Shown one piece after another: positions 31,141-43,348 of a DNA stretch of 64,000 nucleotides (position 1 is the stretch's first letter; each line of letters begins with the position of its first letter). The DNA is taken from contig CM074147.1 in assembly GCA_037178625.1 (NCBI GenBank), positions 124,001 through 188,000 of the forward strand, given 5' to 3'. The notes under the pieces are model-generated. The model was given only the letters and a program-made list of their open reading frames with translations. It had not been told where the DNA came from and searched no databases. The position numbers and the translations under genes are program-made. The stretch is from Skeletonema tropicum (lineage: Eukaryota; Bacillariophyta; Thalassiosirophyceae; Thalassiosirales; Thalassiosiraceae).

Positions 31141-31555
31141 ACGCTTCGCTGAAGACACCTGTAGGATGCGGTGTATTATCCATCCACTGGCCTCTGTTGT
31201 TAGTGTTGCTTGTTGTTGGTTGTAGTACTATCCTCCATTCAACTCCTCCACCAACCACAAGCAGCAATACCTCATCGTCATTGCCGACGATGCGAATTGC
31301 GAATACGAATACTGCTTGTACTGCTTGTGGTTGGACCAAGTAGTAGAGACCTCCAATGATGCCAACATACATAGTCGGCAATGACGATGAGGTTGTAGTG
31401 GAAGTGGAATAATGATGGCTCCGCTCGTCAACTTGATGATTACTCTGATTGAATGATGGTGACTCATTGACGGTGCATGTGACAACATAGACCTCATCCG
31501 TATGTAGCTACCATCATGTTAATACTGATCTATGCTTCTGTCTTCAGCGAAGCGT
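31141..31555. mobile_element. Inverted-repeat element, copy in unit 2
   Basis: Second copy of the 415-bp element with ACGCTTCGCTGAAGACA ends. Its sequence matches the unit 1 copy as far as read. Confidence 0.65.
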
Positions 31556-32349
31556 TCTGGTCGGGGGTGAGGGCGACCGCAGGGAGGCCGAACAGTGTTT
31601 ATTATCTTTTGTTGCGCTCGTGCCAACTGTCCGGATCTTACAGCTGAAGGTGGTCGCTTTTTTTGATCTTAGATGTACCAACTTTCATTGACGGCACTGC
31701 AGTAAAATTAAGGCGATCGTTCTTTCGTGAGGGCCGCGGCCGAGCTGTGATTATTATTTTGATCGAAATGATGGTACTAAACGATGCAGATTGAAGAGAG
31801 CTTTCCAATGGTTGTCATGTTGTATTGTGGTCAAATTTTGATTCCATTGGTCAGAATCTCGAATCTGGGTGCAGGTGCAGAGCCGATCTATCTGGACGAG
31901 TTGTACAAGAAGTAGACCTCTTTTTGACCGAGACGATTGAAGAAAAGTCGTCCAATCAGACCAGTTATATGCCTAATCGATAGAGCTGCTCGAGGGCTTT
32001 CCAAAACGCCACTCATCGTCGTCATTGGACCACTGGAAGGGGAGATAGCGGCCGTTAAAAGTTCATTGTTGAGCTGCTGATGCTGATGTGAGCTTTGTGG
32101 TGAGTGTGCGTGTGGTTGAGGTCATGTGATTCAAAAATGGTCTTTCGCAGTATCAAGACACCCGTCTCAATAGCTCAATTCAAACTTCAAATCCTGACAA
32201 GCGCATCAAGCTCAAGGGCTCAGCCTCCTACTCATTAGCCAGCCAAGCCACCAGCCACCAGCCATGCGTGCCGATGCATCCGTAATGATAATGATGATGT
32301 TGTGGTCAAGTAAGCATCCATTATGATGGATGTTGTGGTCAGTAACTGA
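31556..32349. other. Spacer of repeat unit 2
   Basis: Repeat of the 27641-28428 segment with a 6-bp insertion near 32103 (TGAGTGTGCG in place of TGCG). No gene. Confidence 0.55.
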
Positions 32350-32366
32350 CCGAGTTCGCCGCCCGC

Positions 32367-33324
32367 CTGCATCTCCAACGAGGCCAAGCTGGCCATCTTT
32401 CTCTGCTCACGTGAGGAGGACGAAAAGAAGAAGGCACTCCGGATGTTGTTCCAATCCTTCATGTCGTGCCCCGTCGAAACGTCACAGACACAGCTCAAGA
32501 AGCTATTGAAGCGTCTACAGAAGGAGCAATCGGTCGATCACGTCCACCCTCACGAGGAACCACCGTGGGAACGAAAGTGCGCCCGTGCCATCTTACGATT
32601 GGCCCAGCAGTTCCCCGGGGATTCGGGGGCCATGGCTCCCTTCCTGCTCAATTACCTGCTCATTGCGCCCGGGGAGAGTTTTTACATGGCGGCGAATGAA
32701 CCGCATGCCTATGTCGCCGGGGAGATTATTGAGTGTATGGCGTGTAGTGACAATGTGGTGAGGGCGGGTTTGACACCCAAATTCAAAGATGTGGATAATT
32801 TGGTCAATATGTTGACGTATTCGATGGGTGGACCGACGATTAATGCGGGCACACCGGCCTATGGGGATGATCGGATTATGAGGTATACTCCACCCACGGG
32901 GGAGTTTGAAGTCATGATTATCACGTGTAATCCGGGGGAGGATATTACGTTGCCGGCTTTGAGTGTTCCGGCGATATTTGTCGTGTTGGAGGGGTCGGGA
33001 AATACAGATAATGAAGAGGGGCAGCGGTTGGTGATGCGGCCTGGACGGTCGTATTATATGCCGGAGCATTGTCCTCAGTTGACACTTGCTGTGAATGATG
33101 CCAAGAGGGGACCGCTGAAGATTGCATTGGCGCATGAGAATCAGCATGTGGATGAGCCTACGTTGGCGTGTGCGGAAGATTCGAAGCAGTGGGGTGGAGA
33201 GTTTGCCTTGGCTCCGGAACCGAGTTCTAATCCTGGTACGCCAAGAAGATCAACTCCAAAGAGTTATCAGGTGGTGAAGGAGATTAATATCAAGCCTGGT
33301 GCCTTCAAGGTGCCCAAGTTGTAG
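32367..33324 (+). pseudogene. 5'-truncated mannose-6-phosphate isomerase, copy 3
   Basis: Same truncated coding segment as copy 2, first in-frame ATG at 32443. It differs from copies 1 and 2 by a few bases, two of which change the tail (SSSPVTP becomes SSNPGTP). It lacks the first zinc-ligand blocks and the N terminus. The flanking DNA from about 33360 diverges from the other copies. Confidence 0.85.
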
Positions 33325-33762
33325 GAATGTTAGGGGTTGGTGTTGATTGAGGAATGGGGAGGTATATATAAGGGGAAAGAGATGAAGATGATGCTGATGC
33401 TGGGGATGCAACAAATAAATAATATTGATCATGCTATCTAGGGAATAGGAGATTTGTAACAACTGTACTACTTATATTAACGAAATAAGAAGATGATTGC
33501 CTTAAAGAAGCTGGATTTGTGACTTGATCTTGAACTTTAGAATAGAGAGCTAACTGACGTCTTCCAAATTATTAAACTAGACCTTTTCCTTCATAACAAT
33601 CCTTGTACGATAGTTGTCGTAATTTGACGATGAGTGGTGATTTAGAATCCTCTCAATGCGCTCTATCGATTGGGAGTAGATGTAAAGTCAAATATTGATC
33701 CTTTGCCTTTGTCAATCGTCTCAACTAAATCGACCCCCTAGAATCCGATCCGAATGTCAAGC

Positions 33763-33770
33763 CCCAATAC
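33763..33770 (+). other. Empty insertion site of the hAT-like element
   Basis: Single CCCAATAC between the same left (TCAAGC) and right (AAATCGACAATCC) flanks that border the 1067-bp element in units 1 and 2. This fixes the element ends and its 8-bp duplication. Confidence 0.9.
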
Positions 33771-33997
33771 AAATCGACAATCCAAATCGAGTTTTTCAAA
33801 ACGAGTGAGTAACACGAACGAACAATAAGACCAGCATTGGAATCGTCATTTCAAGCACCATCATATATAAATACCACAAGAATCAGAGCTCATGATTTTT
33901 TGGTTGGTCGAAGATCTCAAAAAGTGACCGGCTTAATGATGCTCAAACATGAATCAAGGGGTGTGGTCAATGATGGGTTGATTGCTGTGTATTAGAG

Positions 33998-34390
33998 ACG
34001 CTTCGCTGAAGACACCTGTAGGATGCGGTGTATTATCCATCCACTGGCCTCTGTTGTTGGTGTTGTTTGTTGTTGGTTTTAGTACTATCCTCCTCCACCA
34101 CCAACCACATGCAGCAATACCAACTAATATCAACCTCATCGTCGTCATTGCCGACACTTTATGGAGTAGTAGGTGCTGCTTGCTGCTTGTGGTTGGACCA
34201 AGTAGTAGAGACCTCCAATGATGCCAACATACATAGAGTCGGCAAAGGCGATGAGGTTGTAATGGAAGTGGAATAATGATGGCTACGCTCGTCAACTTGA
34301 TGTTTGAATGATGATTGTTGGAGGATGGTAGTGGTAGGTGCCAAGCTTCATGTTGATACTGATCTATGTTGTGTGTCTTCAGCGAAGCGT
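33998..34390. mobile_element. Inverted-repeat element, diverged copy in unit 3
   Basis: 393-bp relative of the 27226-27640 element with the same ACGCTTCGCTGAAGACA ends. Internal sequence is diverged, with a longer TCATCGTCGTC run. Homology between tandem units ends at its right terminus. Confidence 0.65.
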
Positions 34391-34487
34391 TAGCCTAGCG
34401 TTAGCACTTGTGTCGGAGCTTTAGCAAGGTTCAAGGTTTTGGTAGCTTGGATAGCTCGGGACACCACCTCTTCGTGCGTGATAAAGT

Positions 34488-36676
34488 TCAGTCGCTTGCT
34501 ATGAAATCACTCTCGTACCACCTAATAGTCTGTTCACAATCTTCCATGTACTTTTCGTCACCAACTGAAATCAAACTTGTCCCCAAAAAGCAGCAGTCGC
34601 ACTCAAGGGTTGGGTAGATGAACTCATAATCTGTGAGTCTCCCTTTCCGTGTCCGTGGGTTCGGAGTTTTGAGAGTCCTAGTCTTTGCTTTAGTCTCTTT
34701 TCTTGCTTCGCTAACAGAGTACTTTTGTTTGTTGTTTCTCACAGGCAAAGCAATCTTTTCGACAGCACCTGTGTTTCCAGCCTCAGCTTCAATTTCATTC
34801 ACTATAGTGCTGTTACCGACCGATCTGTCTTTGAAATCGTCTGAGTGACATGCCGAAGCTGTGGGTACATTCTCACTAACAGGTTTCTGAGCATTGGGAG
34901 GAGGAGTGCCAGTCTTACCATTTTGAGGAGGCAAAGATTGATGAACTTGAGTTCCATTATGGGAAGAGGAAGTTGCATTCACTTCGCCGACTGTGGATGT
35001 GTCTGGTATATGGATATCATTAGAGTGAGTCACAGAAGCAACAACTGAAGTCGCAAGAGGTACGGCATTCTCACCTACAACGTTCTGAGCGTCGGGAGGA
35101 GCAGTCACAGTACTGTCATTGGGAGGAAGAATATCATTGGAGTGAGACGCAGGAGCTACGGCTGCGGAGGGAGATGCCAAAGATATGGCTTTCTCATCGA
35201 CATCATCGGAAGGAGACTTAGAAGATATGGAGGTGTCGTGCATGTCATCATCATTATCATCATCCTCCCAATAAGAATCTTCAGGAGGTTGGAATGTTAC
35301 GTCTCCTCCCAATACACAGAGTTCACACGCTACTTCCCTGAGGCGATCATCATCAGATAATTTAAGGCGCTGTTCGATTGTAGAACACTGTCTCATATCG
35401 TTGACAGAACATGAAATTTCCTGATTGTAATGCTGTCCAAATACAGCCATATATGGTTCACAATCATGCTTCCCACGTCCACACTTGCTGTTAATCGTTT
35501 GCATGGCTCTACCAAGCAACTTCGTCCAGTTCGCCTCCTTTCCTCTTAGCCTCGCTTCATTCTCTAGGTCTTTAATGATTTTTTTCACCAATATAAGCTT
35601 TCAACAGAACCTTGATCCCTTGGTGTGCGGGGCCGTCCAGTAACAGTAATGATTGATTCACTGTACTCCTTGAGTAGGACCAGAATTTCGTTTGCCGTAA
35701 ACTCCTTTCCGTTGTCAGTGTGAAATATACTTGGATATCCAATCAACCCAAAAATGCGATCGAGTTCATATGCCACAAATCTTGCTAATTTCCGGGGAAG
35801 TGCTTGAAGGTATGTCAGTTGAGTTGAATGATCTTTCAGAGTGAGGATCCACCTCATAGTGTTTCCATAAACATCTTTCATTTCGCTGCCCCTCATATCA
35901 ATAAGGTCGACCTGAAATCGGTCACGAAAGTTTTCGGACAAGATTGGCTTCTTTGCTCCCTTCTGCTTTTTTGCAACTGGATTAGCATGGTTACATGTTT
36001 CACACGTGGCTACAAACTCATTAACTTGCTTTTCCGTGACGTTGTAATACTTTTCTTGTACCTTGACACAAGTTTGATTCATCTTCAAGTGAGAAACAAG
36101 ATGATGATGTTCATAGATCGCATCGAACACTTGTAGCTGGGGAATACATAGAAGCCACCTCTCTTCACTGAAGCCACTACGTTTGTGGAGCCTCATTAGC
36201 CGCTTTCTTGGTTGATCCGAACCTGGCAATGTGTATTCTTCAACCTTGTACTTATCAACCAATCTAGCCCACTTCTTTGCTTTCTGTTGGCCCAAGCTCT
36301 TGCGGAAATCCTTCTCTTCTTTGGTTGCATCAGATTCTTTAGCAGGTCCAAACTTCTCCACAATGCGGATTGCCTCCTCCCACTCTCCGTGACTCATTTC
36401 CAGTGAATTTTGATTAGAATTTGGATGATCCTTCAACTCCTTCATTATGTCATTGTTTTGACCATGAAACAAGTCAGGGAACATGCGCAAATTAAATGCA
36501 TGACGATGTCGATCTTTAATGCCAGCCTCAGCGACTTTCATGGGTGTGTCGTTGGCAGATGCCAAGTACTCACTGCCACCACCACCACCACCACCACCGC
36601 CAGATGCAGCAACACCGTCAACACCAAGTGGTGAGCAATAACATAAACTAGCAAGAGCAAATTGATTGAATATCAT
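34488..36676 (-). pseudogene. Stand-alone DDE integrase gene, split by a frameshift
   Basis: ATG at 36676. The first frame (363 residues) begins with a Gly run and has an HHCC zinc-binding segment (HHHLVSHL, then CETCNHAN). An rve core follows with the first Asp in FQVDLIDM, the second in FHTDNGKEF and the Glu in RDQGSVE, then a stop five residues later. The protein resumes in another frame at about 35591 with KKIIKDLENE, a core ending NSKCGRGKHDCEPYMAVFGQ, a long acidic Ser/Thr linker and a Cys-containing end (ECDCCF, DEKYMEDCEQTIRWYESDF). No reverse transcriptase or gag is adjacent, which resembles KRBA2-like or Ginger-type integrase-only genes. The missing joint is near 35590. It may be a frameshift mutation, a sequencing error or an unrecognised intron. 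Confidence 0.7.
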
Positions 36677-36684
36677 GATGAAAA

Positions 36685-36927
36685 TGTTAGAATAGATGAT
36701 ATAGGAGTTTGTCCCAGCGGTAGTCGCACCGGGACCGCTTACTCCTTACTTGACTTGTTCTAGCTCGACTCTCGACGGCACGTCGACCAACGCTCTTGTC
36801 CGCCCGAATACACAATAGAAGTAAATAGTAAAACCCCCTTTACTGTGTGGTGTTGTTCCATATAACGTACGTCAATAGACGGTTGGAACGGCATCCACTA
36901 AACACTTCTATTACCGTAATTGTAACA
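36685..36927 (+). repeat. 5' LTR of the copia element
   Basis: 243 bp, TG...CA ends, paired with 43349-43591. Confidence 0.93.
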
Positions 36928-36965
36928 GTTCATCAGACTGTTCTACGGCTGAAATCTTGTCTACG

Positions 36966-38353
36966 ATGGCAAACGACAATCCATCATCCGTTGATGGTTC
37001 CGCCTCATCCGACGCAGAGATACTCAAGCAACTAGTTAAGAAAAATGCCAAAGCCACCAAAGCGCTCGTCAGCAAGCTGGAGGAATTGACTACTACGTTG
37101 TCTTCGGGTCTCTCTACTTTGTCAGATACTTTGAAAAACGTTGGATCTCTTGAATCTGTGGTGACATCTTGTGATGGGATTGCTGCGCAATTGACTGCCA
37201 TCAATTCTCTTTACACTCAATCTGACCTGACTTGGAAGTCCTGCTCCCGCGATCTCGCAAAGATTGCTACCGCCATGGACACTTCCTCGTCGGCCTCAAC
37301 GAAGATGTCTTCGGCAACGAATCCTCATTCACGCCCTATTAATTTAGCAACCACAATCAGGAGTGAAGGGATGGCTAGCAGGCGTTGACTTTGCCCGCTC
37401 ATATTCCAGTCGACTATCCACGTTGGTCCTGAAGCTAAAGCCCAATTCAGAGTGCTCCTTGAGCATCTGGACGTTTGTGGGTTTGGCAGTCTCCTCCGGT
37501 CAATTTGTCAACTTTGTGCTCGCAGCTAGGAGTCATTCCGCTCAGTACTTGATCGTCCGAATAAATTAGCATTCAGCCCTACTTCGATGATCTCCACCGA
37601 CGGAATTGTTTTCCTGCAGCGAAGGGAGAATGTTCGTCCCTAGGATTTTATCCCGCAAAGACCAACTGTAACCAACCAACACAACTGTAGCTATGGCCGT
37701 TCCTTCCCTGCCGGTTGGAAGGGGGGGGGGACGTAGTGATGATGGTGTTACGCTTGAGAATTCACATTCCACGATCTATTGATGCTGTATTCGCTTGGAA
37801 ACTTCTTTATCTCGATGTGACTCCTTCTGGATCGATGAATCGATGCACTCAACCATACAGTGTCTGATGAATGATTCTTCAGCATTGCGTGGCAGATCTT
37901 CTGATCACAGCTTCGTTATCATCCACGAGGGAGAAAGATAAGTTCAAGCATGAGTTTGTATAGCTGATCGCGTTGAGTCTTATCAGAGTAGTCTAATGGA
38001 TCGACATAAGTTGTTCGGAAATCGCGCTTACTGCATGGCTCCTTGAAGGGATATTGAGCGCACTTTTCGCCTATATCCAGTAGGATCATGATGGGTTCAA
38101 GTGGTCTCTGTTCGGTCTCCTTTAGATGGCAACGATAGACAAGAAATTAAGAATTTAAGTTGTACCCGGCTTTGTGAAAGCAATGCCACCTTTTCTCTCG
38201 TTCAGTGCATTTGCTTTATTTTGCAGCAGTGACGATTTTGGTAGCCCGTACCTCTGCGGTAGGCAGTGGAGTTCCTGGTAGCCTCGAGTACACGAGATTC
38301 AAGCCAAAACATGTGCAAACTAATCTTGGCCTGCTTGGAAGTTATGTGCTTGA
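36966..38353 (+). pseudogene. Decayed gag region of the copia element
   Basis: An ATG at 36966 opens 140 codons rich in Ser, Thr and Lys that include a coiled-coil-like stretch (LEELTTTLSSGLSTLSD). After the stop at 37388, protein-like sequence continues in another frame (HVGPEAKAQFRVLLEHLDVC) and is cut by several stops up to about 38350. No CCHC zinc knuckle was found. The gag of this copy cannot give a full product. Confidence 0.65.
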
Positions 38354-40060
38354 TTGCATTCTTTGGATCGGGCGAACGTTGCGTGTCTACGGGTTGGAAG
38401 TCCTTCTCCGACATGCCGATCAATTTGGATGATATTATGCAATCCCGAGGGAGATCCTCCTTCCAAGCGTGCGAGGAAGTATTCGGCACGGCAGGAAGAG
38501 CTTAATGATTGCCACATATCTTTACGTCCCACGAATTCGAAGCTTAATGTTTTCACTTCCTATCAAGTTGGTGGTGCTCATTTGCATTTGGCTTCACCCC
38601 TCAATCGGCAGGTTAGTCTTGGAGTTACAGCTGCTATTGATTCTGCTACTGTGTTCCCGTATTTCGACGACCCGCTCAGACTTTCAGTAGTGTATGCATA
38701 CGTTGCCAAGAGTATTAAGGAACCACCCGACTGCGCGTTGCAGTACTTATGGGCGATGTCCTGGCATTTCTTTTGGGCATTCATTTACGTTGTTAAGGGT
38801 TACTGCAGGTTGAGGTACAATCTGGAGTGCAAGTACATTGCGCAGCTTTTTGGACAGGAGTTTCCGGATACAACTAGCTCGCAGGATACTTTGAAGGTGC
38901 ATTGCTTAGCTACTGGTGGAGCTCCCAAGCAGGAAATCATCTCTTTCGACTCAGATGACATTCCGTTTATAGTGGACTCAGGCGCTGACTGCATTATAAG
39001 CAATGTTCGTGCTCTTTTCAAGGATTTGTCTGCTATCTCAACGGTGGTCCACACTGCTAGCGGTCCTGACACCCGCACTCGTTACCAAGGTATTTTCATG
39101 CTACAGCTTCCAGATGACAACGGGGTTATTCATAGCTACGAGGTTCCTGGATGCGTCTATGACCCATACACCTCGTACAATATTCTCGGTGTTAGCAAGC
39201 TTAGCAAGTTCTTCGGGGATAAGTCAACTTCCAACGACCCCCGAGACAAAGACGGTACGAAAGCAGATTCTGGTGGCACGCGAACGCATCTTGTGTGGGA
39301 TCATGAGCAGCATGAATTGCATTTTCTGCATCCTTCTAGAGAGTACGGCCTTCCGATCCTTCATTTGTACAAAGGTACTTCGACTTTTCAAGCATTCTGC
39401 TCGAGATATTTCCCTTTCTATAACGAGGCGGTTCATTATGCCTTCTCCTCCGCTTACTCTGTGGCTCCAGTTTCTTCAGAGGTAGCTGCGGTGAACGAGG
39501 GAGATGTTATGGATACGGACGAAGTTGGTGGTGACGAGTGGTATACACCCGATGTGTGTGCTCCATGCAGTCCTCAACCTCAGCAGAAAGGCTCTAAGAT
39601 ATCAAATCAGTCGAATGGTTTTAAGTTAGGCGAGAGTGTGCTGTACGTCAAGTTCGTAAAGGACAGGAAGAAGGGGAAGAAAACTAAGACGCGTGTGTCC
39701 ACGATTTCAGCAGTTTACGAGGGAGTCAACGCAGATGGGAAGACTCATATTATTCGTCTGGCAGATGGTACGAAGATGACAGTTCATGACTGTTACCTTC
39801 AGAAGCACCTTCAACCATCATTTGACAATATTCCGCAGACTCCTCTCGATTATAAGAATGAAGTGGGCGTAGGCATTTCGCAGGAGGAAGCTCAGCGCCT
39901 GGCTCGACCTAAGGCTTTGTCGCCAGTGCAGCAGGAGTTACTTTCTTGGCATCACCGTCTTTACCACCTTAAGTTCAAGCGTATCTTCACGCTTGCTCGT
40001 TTGGGAATCCTTCCTAAATTCCCTTTTTGGAGTGTGAGAAAACAGCACCTCTCTGTCTAG
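38354..40060 (+). pseudogene. Copia pol part 1: protease and pre-integrase
   Basis: Open frame with the aspartic protease motif IPFIVDSGADCIISN near its centre. A basic linker follows, then the GAG-pre-integrase helix LLSWHHRLYHLKFKRIF, which supplies the two His of the integrase zinc site. The frame ends at 40060, just after the homology moves to the next frame. No credible start codon for an independent protein is seen. Confidence 0.8.
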
Positions 40061-41115
40061 AATGTCAATTTGGTCAGGCCAAGCGTCGGGCTTGGAGATT
40101 TAAAGGAAAGAAATCTGGTTCAATTCAGAAGAAATCCGAGACCAAACCAGGGGATGGCGTATCGGTGGATCAAATCGTTAGTGCCCAGCCAGGGCTGGTT
40201 CCTCAGATGAGCGGTTTTCTTACGCACGATAGACTCTGGGGAGCAACAACATTTGTCGACCATGTGAGTGATTACGTTTACGTCCATCTTATGAAGAATT
40301 TCTCTATTGAGGAAACTTTATCAGCGAAGAAAGCCTTTGAGAAGATCTATTCGGGGGCAGATTGTGAGGTCCGGTCATATAGAGCTGACAATGGACGCTT
40401 TGCTGATTCGAAATGGCAGGAATCTTGTGACAAGCTCGGTCAAGGGCTGACGTTTTGTGGCGTAGGTAACCACAGACAGAACGGAAAGATTGAAGCCAAG
40501 AATAAACAGTTGACGCTTGCTGCTAGGACGCTACTCTTGCACGGGATGAGACTATGGCCTGAACTGATATCTACCTACTTCTGGCCATTTGCGATGAAAG
40601 CAGCAGCGGAAGCACACAACAAACTTGCAATTGATGCCGATGGAAATACTCCAGAATCACGCCTTTTCGGTGTCAAGCAACCTGAATCTCTACCAGTTCA
40701 ATCCTTCCATACGTTATTCTGCCCGGTCTTCGTGTTAGACCATCGACTTCATTCAGCAGGAGGTTCTGTCCCGAAATGGGACCCTCGCGCTCGGTGTGGT
40801 GTATATCTTGGACATTCTCCCTTGCATGCTGGCAGTGTCGCTCTGGTATTCAATCCCTTGACGGGGAGAGTTTCGCCAGCGTATCACGTAGTTTTCGATG
40901 ACACTTTCTCAACTGTTCCTTACATGAGAGCCGCATCGTTGCCACCAAATTGGGAGGATCTTGTCAAGAATTCTTCAGAGATTGCAACCACCGAAGAGTT
41001 TGATCTTGCAGAAAATTGGTCAAATGAGTTAGATTCGGATAATTTGAATTCGCCCGTGCACACGGCAGGTCCCTCCTTGACCAAGATTACGGACCCTTTT
41101 CGCTATTGTTCCTGA
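40027..41115 (+). pseudogene. Copia pol part 2: integrase
   Basis: Continues the integrase one frame over from 40027, supplying the two zinc cysteines (PLCLECQFGQAKRR). The DDE core follows: Asp in GVSVDQIV, Asp in YRADNGRFAD and Glu in QNGKIEAKNKQL. It ends at 41115 where a run of T bases (CCCTTTTCG) marks another frame change. The lesions at about 40030 and 41100 separate what is a single pol frame in active relatives. Confidence 0.8.
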
Positions 41116-43315
41116 TCAGAATAACCACGATAGTGAATTAAGCCCCGCTCGAGCAACCTCCTCCTCAGAATCACGGAAACGTACAGTGCAGCCTTCCGAG
41201 GGAGAGAAATCGGCACAAACATCTTCAAATAAGTTGAAGGTGACGTTTGAGAATGACAAGAACGCTGCAGCAAGTTCACCGTCGACCAAGCGCACCAAAT
41301 TGAATGATGAGCCGTCTGCAGGCACATCCCGAGCAATTGTTCCGCCAGCAGCAAATGCACATCCAACAACCGATCCTTTATCTATGCCGCGCATCATCAA
41401 TCTAGACGAAGCAGGGCTACGTAGATCGGAACGTATTGCAGCAGCGAAAGAGTTAAAAGATGCAACAACAAAGGAAGGAACTAAGGTGTTTGCTGTGTCA
41501 CTCTTTACCGCACTTGGAACGGTAGGGTCAATTACTCTACCAGATTACGGCCGCAATACAGAAGAAGAGCTTTCGTGGGGTGATCGATGCATGAATAGGT
41601 TTTATGAAGTCAACGAGCTGTACGATGGTACCTGCAATCAATTGCACTTTATGTCTTTCTCCACCGAGTCTGACCAAGTGGCGTCGAATGAGGTCTTCAC
41701 TTATTCGCAGGCAATGAAACAGCACGATGTAGAGGACTTTCAGGAAGCCATGAAGAAGGAAATCGCAGATCACACCGAGAGAGAGCACTGGGTCCTAGTC
41801 CCTCGATCGTCTATGCCGAAGGGAAAGAAAGCTATCATGTCGATTTGGTCTTTTAAGAGGAAGAGGCTCCCGACTGGGGAACTGCTTAAGCATAAAGCTA
41901 GGCTGTGCGCTCATGGAGGGATGCAGAAGTGGGGGGAGAATTACTGGGAAGCCTACTCACCAGTCGTGAATATGCTCACGGTTCGTCTTATCCTTCTCAT
42001 CTGCAAGATTCACAAGCTTCACAGCAAATCGATCGATTTTGTATTAGCGTTCCCTCAGGCCGACTTAGAGGAAGACATCTGGATGGAAATCCCTTTGGGA
42101 GTAGCTGTCAAGTCGAAGGATGGAGGTTTTTATCTATTGAAGTTGAAGAAGAATCTCTACGGACTAAAGCAAGGAAGTCACAATTGGTTCAAGCATCTTG
42201 AGCAGGGTTTGCGGAAACGTAGACTCATTCCTTCCGAAGTTGATCCCTGCCTTTATTTGAAGAAGGGTTTTGCAGTGCTTACGTACGTAGATGATTGCAT
42301 TTTGGTTTCTACGAGCAAGAAGGCGATTGACGATCTTGTTGAAAGTCTCAAGAATGGAGAGGAAAAGTTCATTCTCACCGATGAAGGAGACATCGACAAG
42401 TTTCTTGGCATAGAGATCAAGCACTTCGAAGACGGATCATTTGCACTTTCACAACCACACCTTATTACGAGAATCCTCCAACTACTCCAACTCGATAACA
42501 ACAATCAATGGAAGTCTAGCACGAACTCGCGACGAACCCCTTCGGAGCAAGTAACCCGACACAGGGATTCCGAGGGAGATGAACGGAGGTATGCCAAGGA
42601 CTGGAACTATCGAACGGCAGTGGGAATGCTCACATACCTTCAGGGAAATTCCAGACCAGACATTTCGGTTCACGTCCACCAATGCGCAAGGTTTTCAGTT
42701 GATCCAAAGCGGAGTCATGAGAGGGCAATCATTAATATTGGCAGGTATCTTTTGATGAATAGAGACAGAGGAATTATCTACAAACCGGACACTAGCAAAG
42801 GATTAGAATGTTATGTGGATGCGGATTTTGCTGGAGGTTGGCAGAAGGCAGATGCTGAGTCAGCTGATAGTGTGATGTCGCGAACTGGATACGTTCTTAT
42901 GTACGCAGGTTGTCCGATCCATTGGGTAAGTAAGTTGCAAACGGAGATAGCTTTGAGCACAGCAGAAGCGGAGTATATTGCGCTTTCGCAGTCGTTAAGA
43001 GAAGTTATCCCGCTGATGACTATGATGAAAGGGTTGAAGTCGGCATTTCCAATCGAGATTCAGGTACCAAACTTCAATTGCACGGTGCACGAAGACAATC
43101 AGTCTTGCATCAGCATGGCTACCAAGCAGAAGTTCTCACCCCGAACGAAGCATATTGCTTTGAAGTATCATCACTTCCGCTCCTACGTTGACTCCAAGCG
43201 AATCGAGATTCAATACATCAATACGCACGATCAGCTGGCTGACAGCCTGACAAAGCCACTTGGTGTTGGTGCGAATCTATTCTTGGCTCATCGTAAGATG
43301 TTGATGGGATGGTAA
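41105..43315 (+). pseudogene. Copia pol part 3: reverse transcriptase and RNase H
   Basis: Open from about 41105 to the stop at 43315. Copia-type RT blocks are complete: WVLVPRSSMPKGKKAI, then HKARLCAHG, FVLAFPQADLEEDIWM, LYGLKQGSHNW and the catalytic YVDDCILVS. The RNase H domain has CYVDADFAGGW, LSTAEAEYIALSQ and the final HDQLADSLTKPL. These residues look intact, but the frame is disconnected from the upstream pol parts. Confidence 0.85.
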
Positions 43316-43348
43316 TATCGAGGTAGGTAATGTCTCGCTACGAGGGAG

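Larger units (their letters stand above)
24518..34390 (+). repeat. Tandem triplication of a roughly 3.9-kb segment
   Basis: Copy 1 is 24518-28428, copy 2 is 28429-32349 and copy 3 is 32350-34390 (partial). Corresponding points are 3915 and 3921 bp apart; the 6-bp difference is an insertion near 32103. Each unit holds the 3' two thirds of the isomerase gene and downstream DNA. I saw no difference between copies 1 and 2 at the points compared. Copy 3 has a few substitutions in the coding part and clear divergence from about 33360. Copies 2 and 3 join at CGAGTTCGCCGCC with four extra bases (CGCC) relative to the intact gene. A collapsed or duplicated haplotype in the assembly is a possible alternative. 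Confidence 0.9.
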
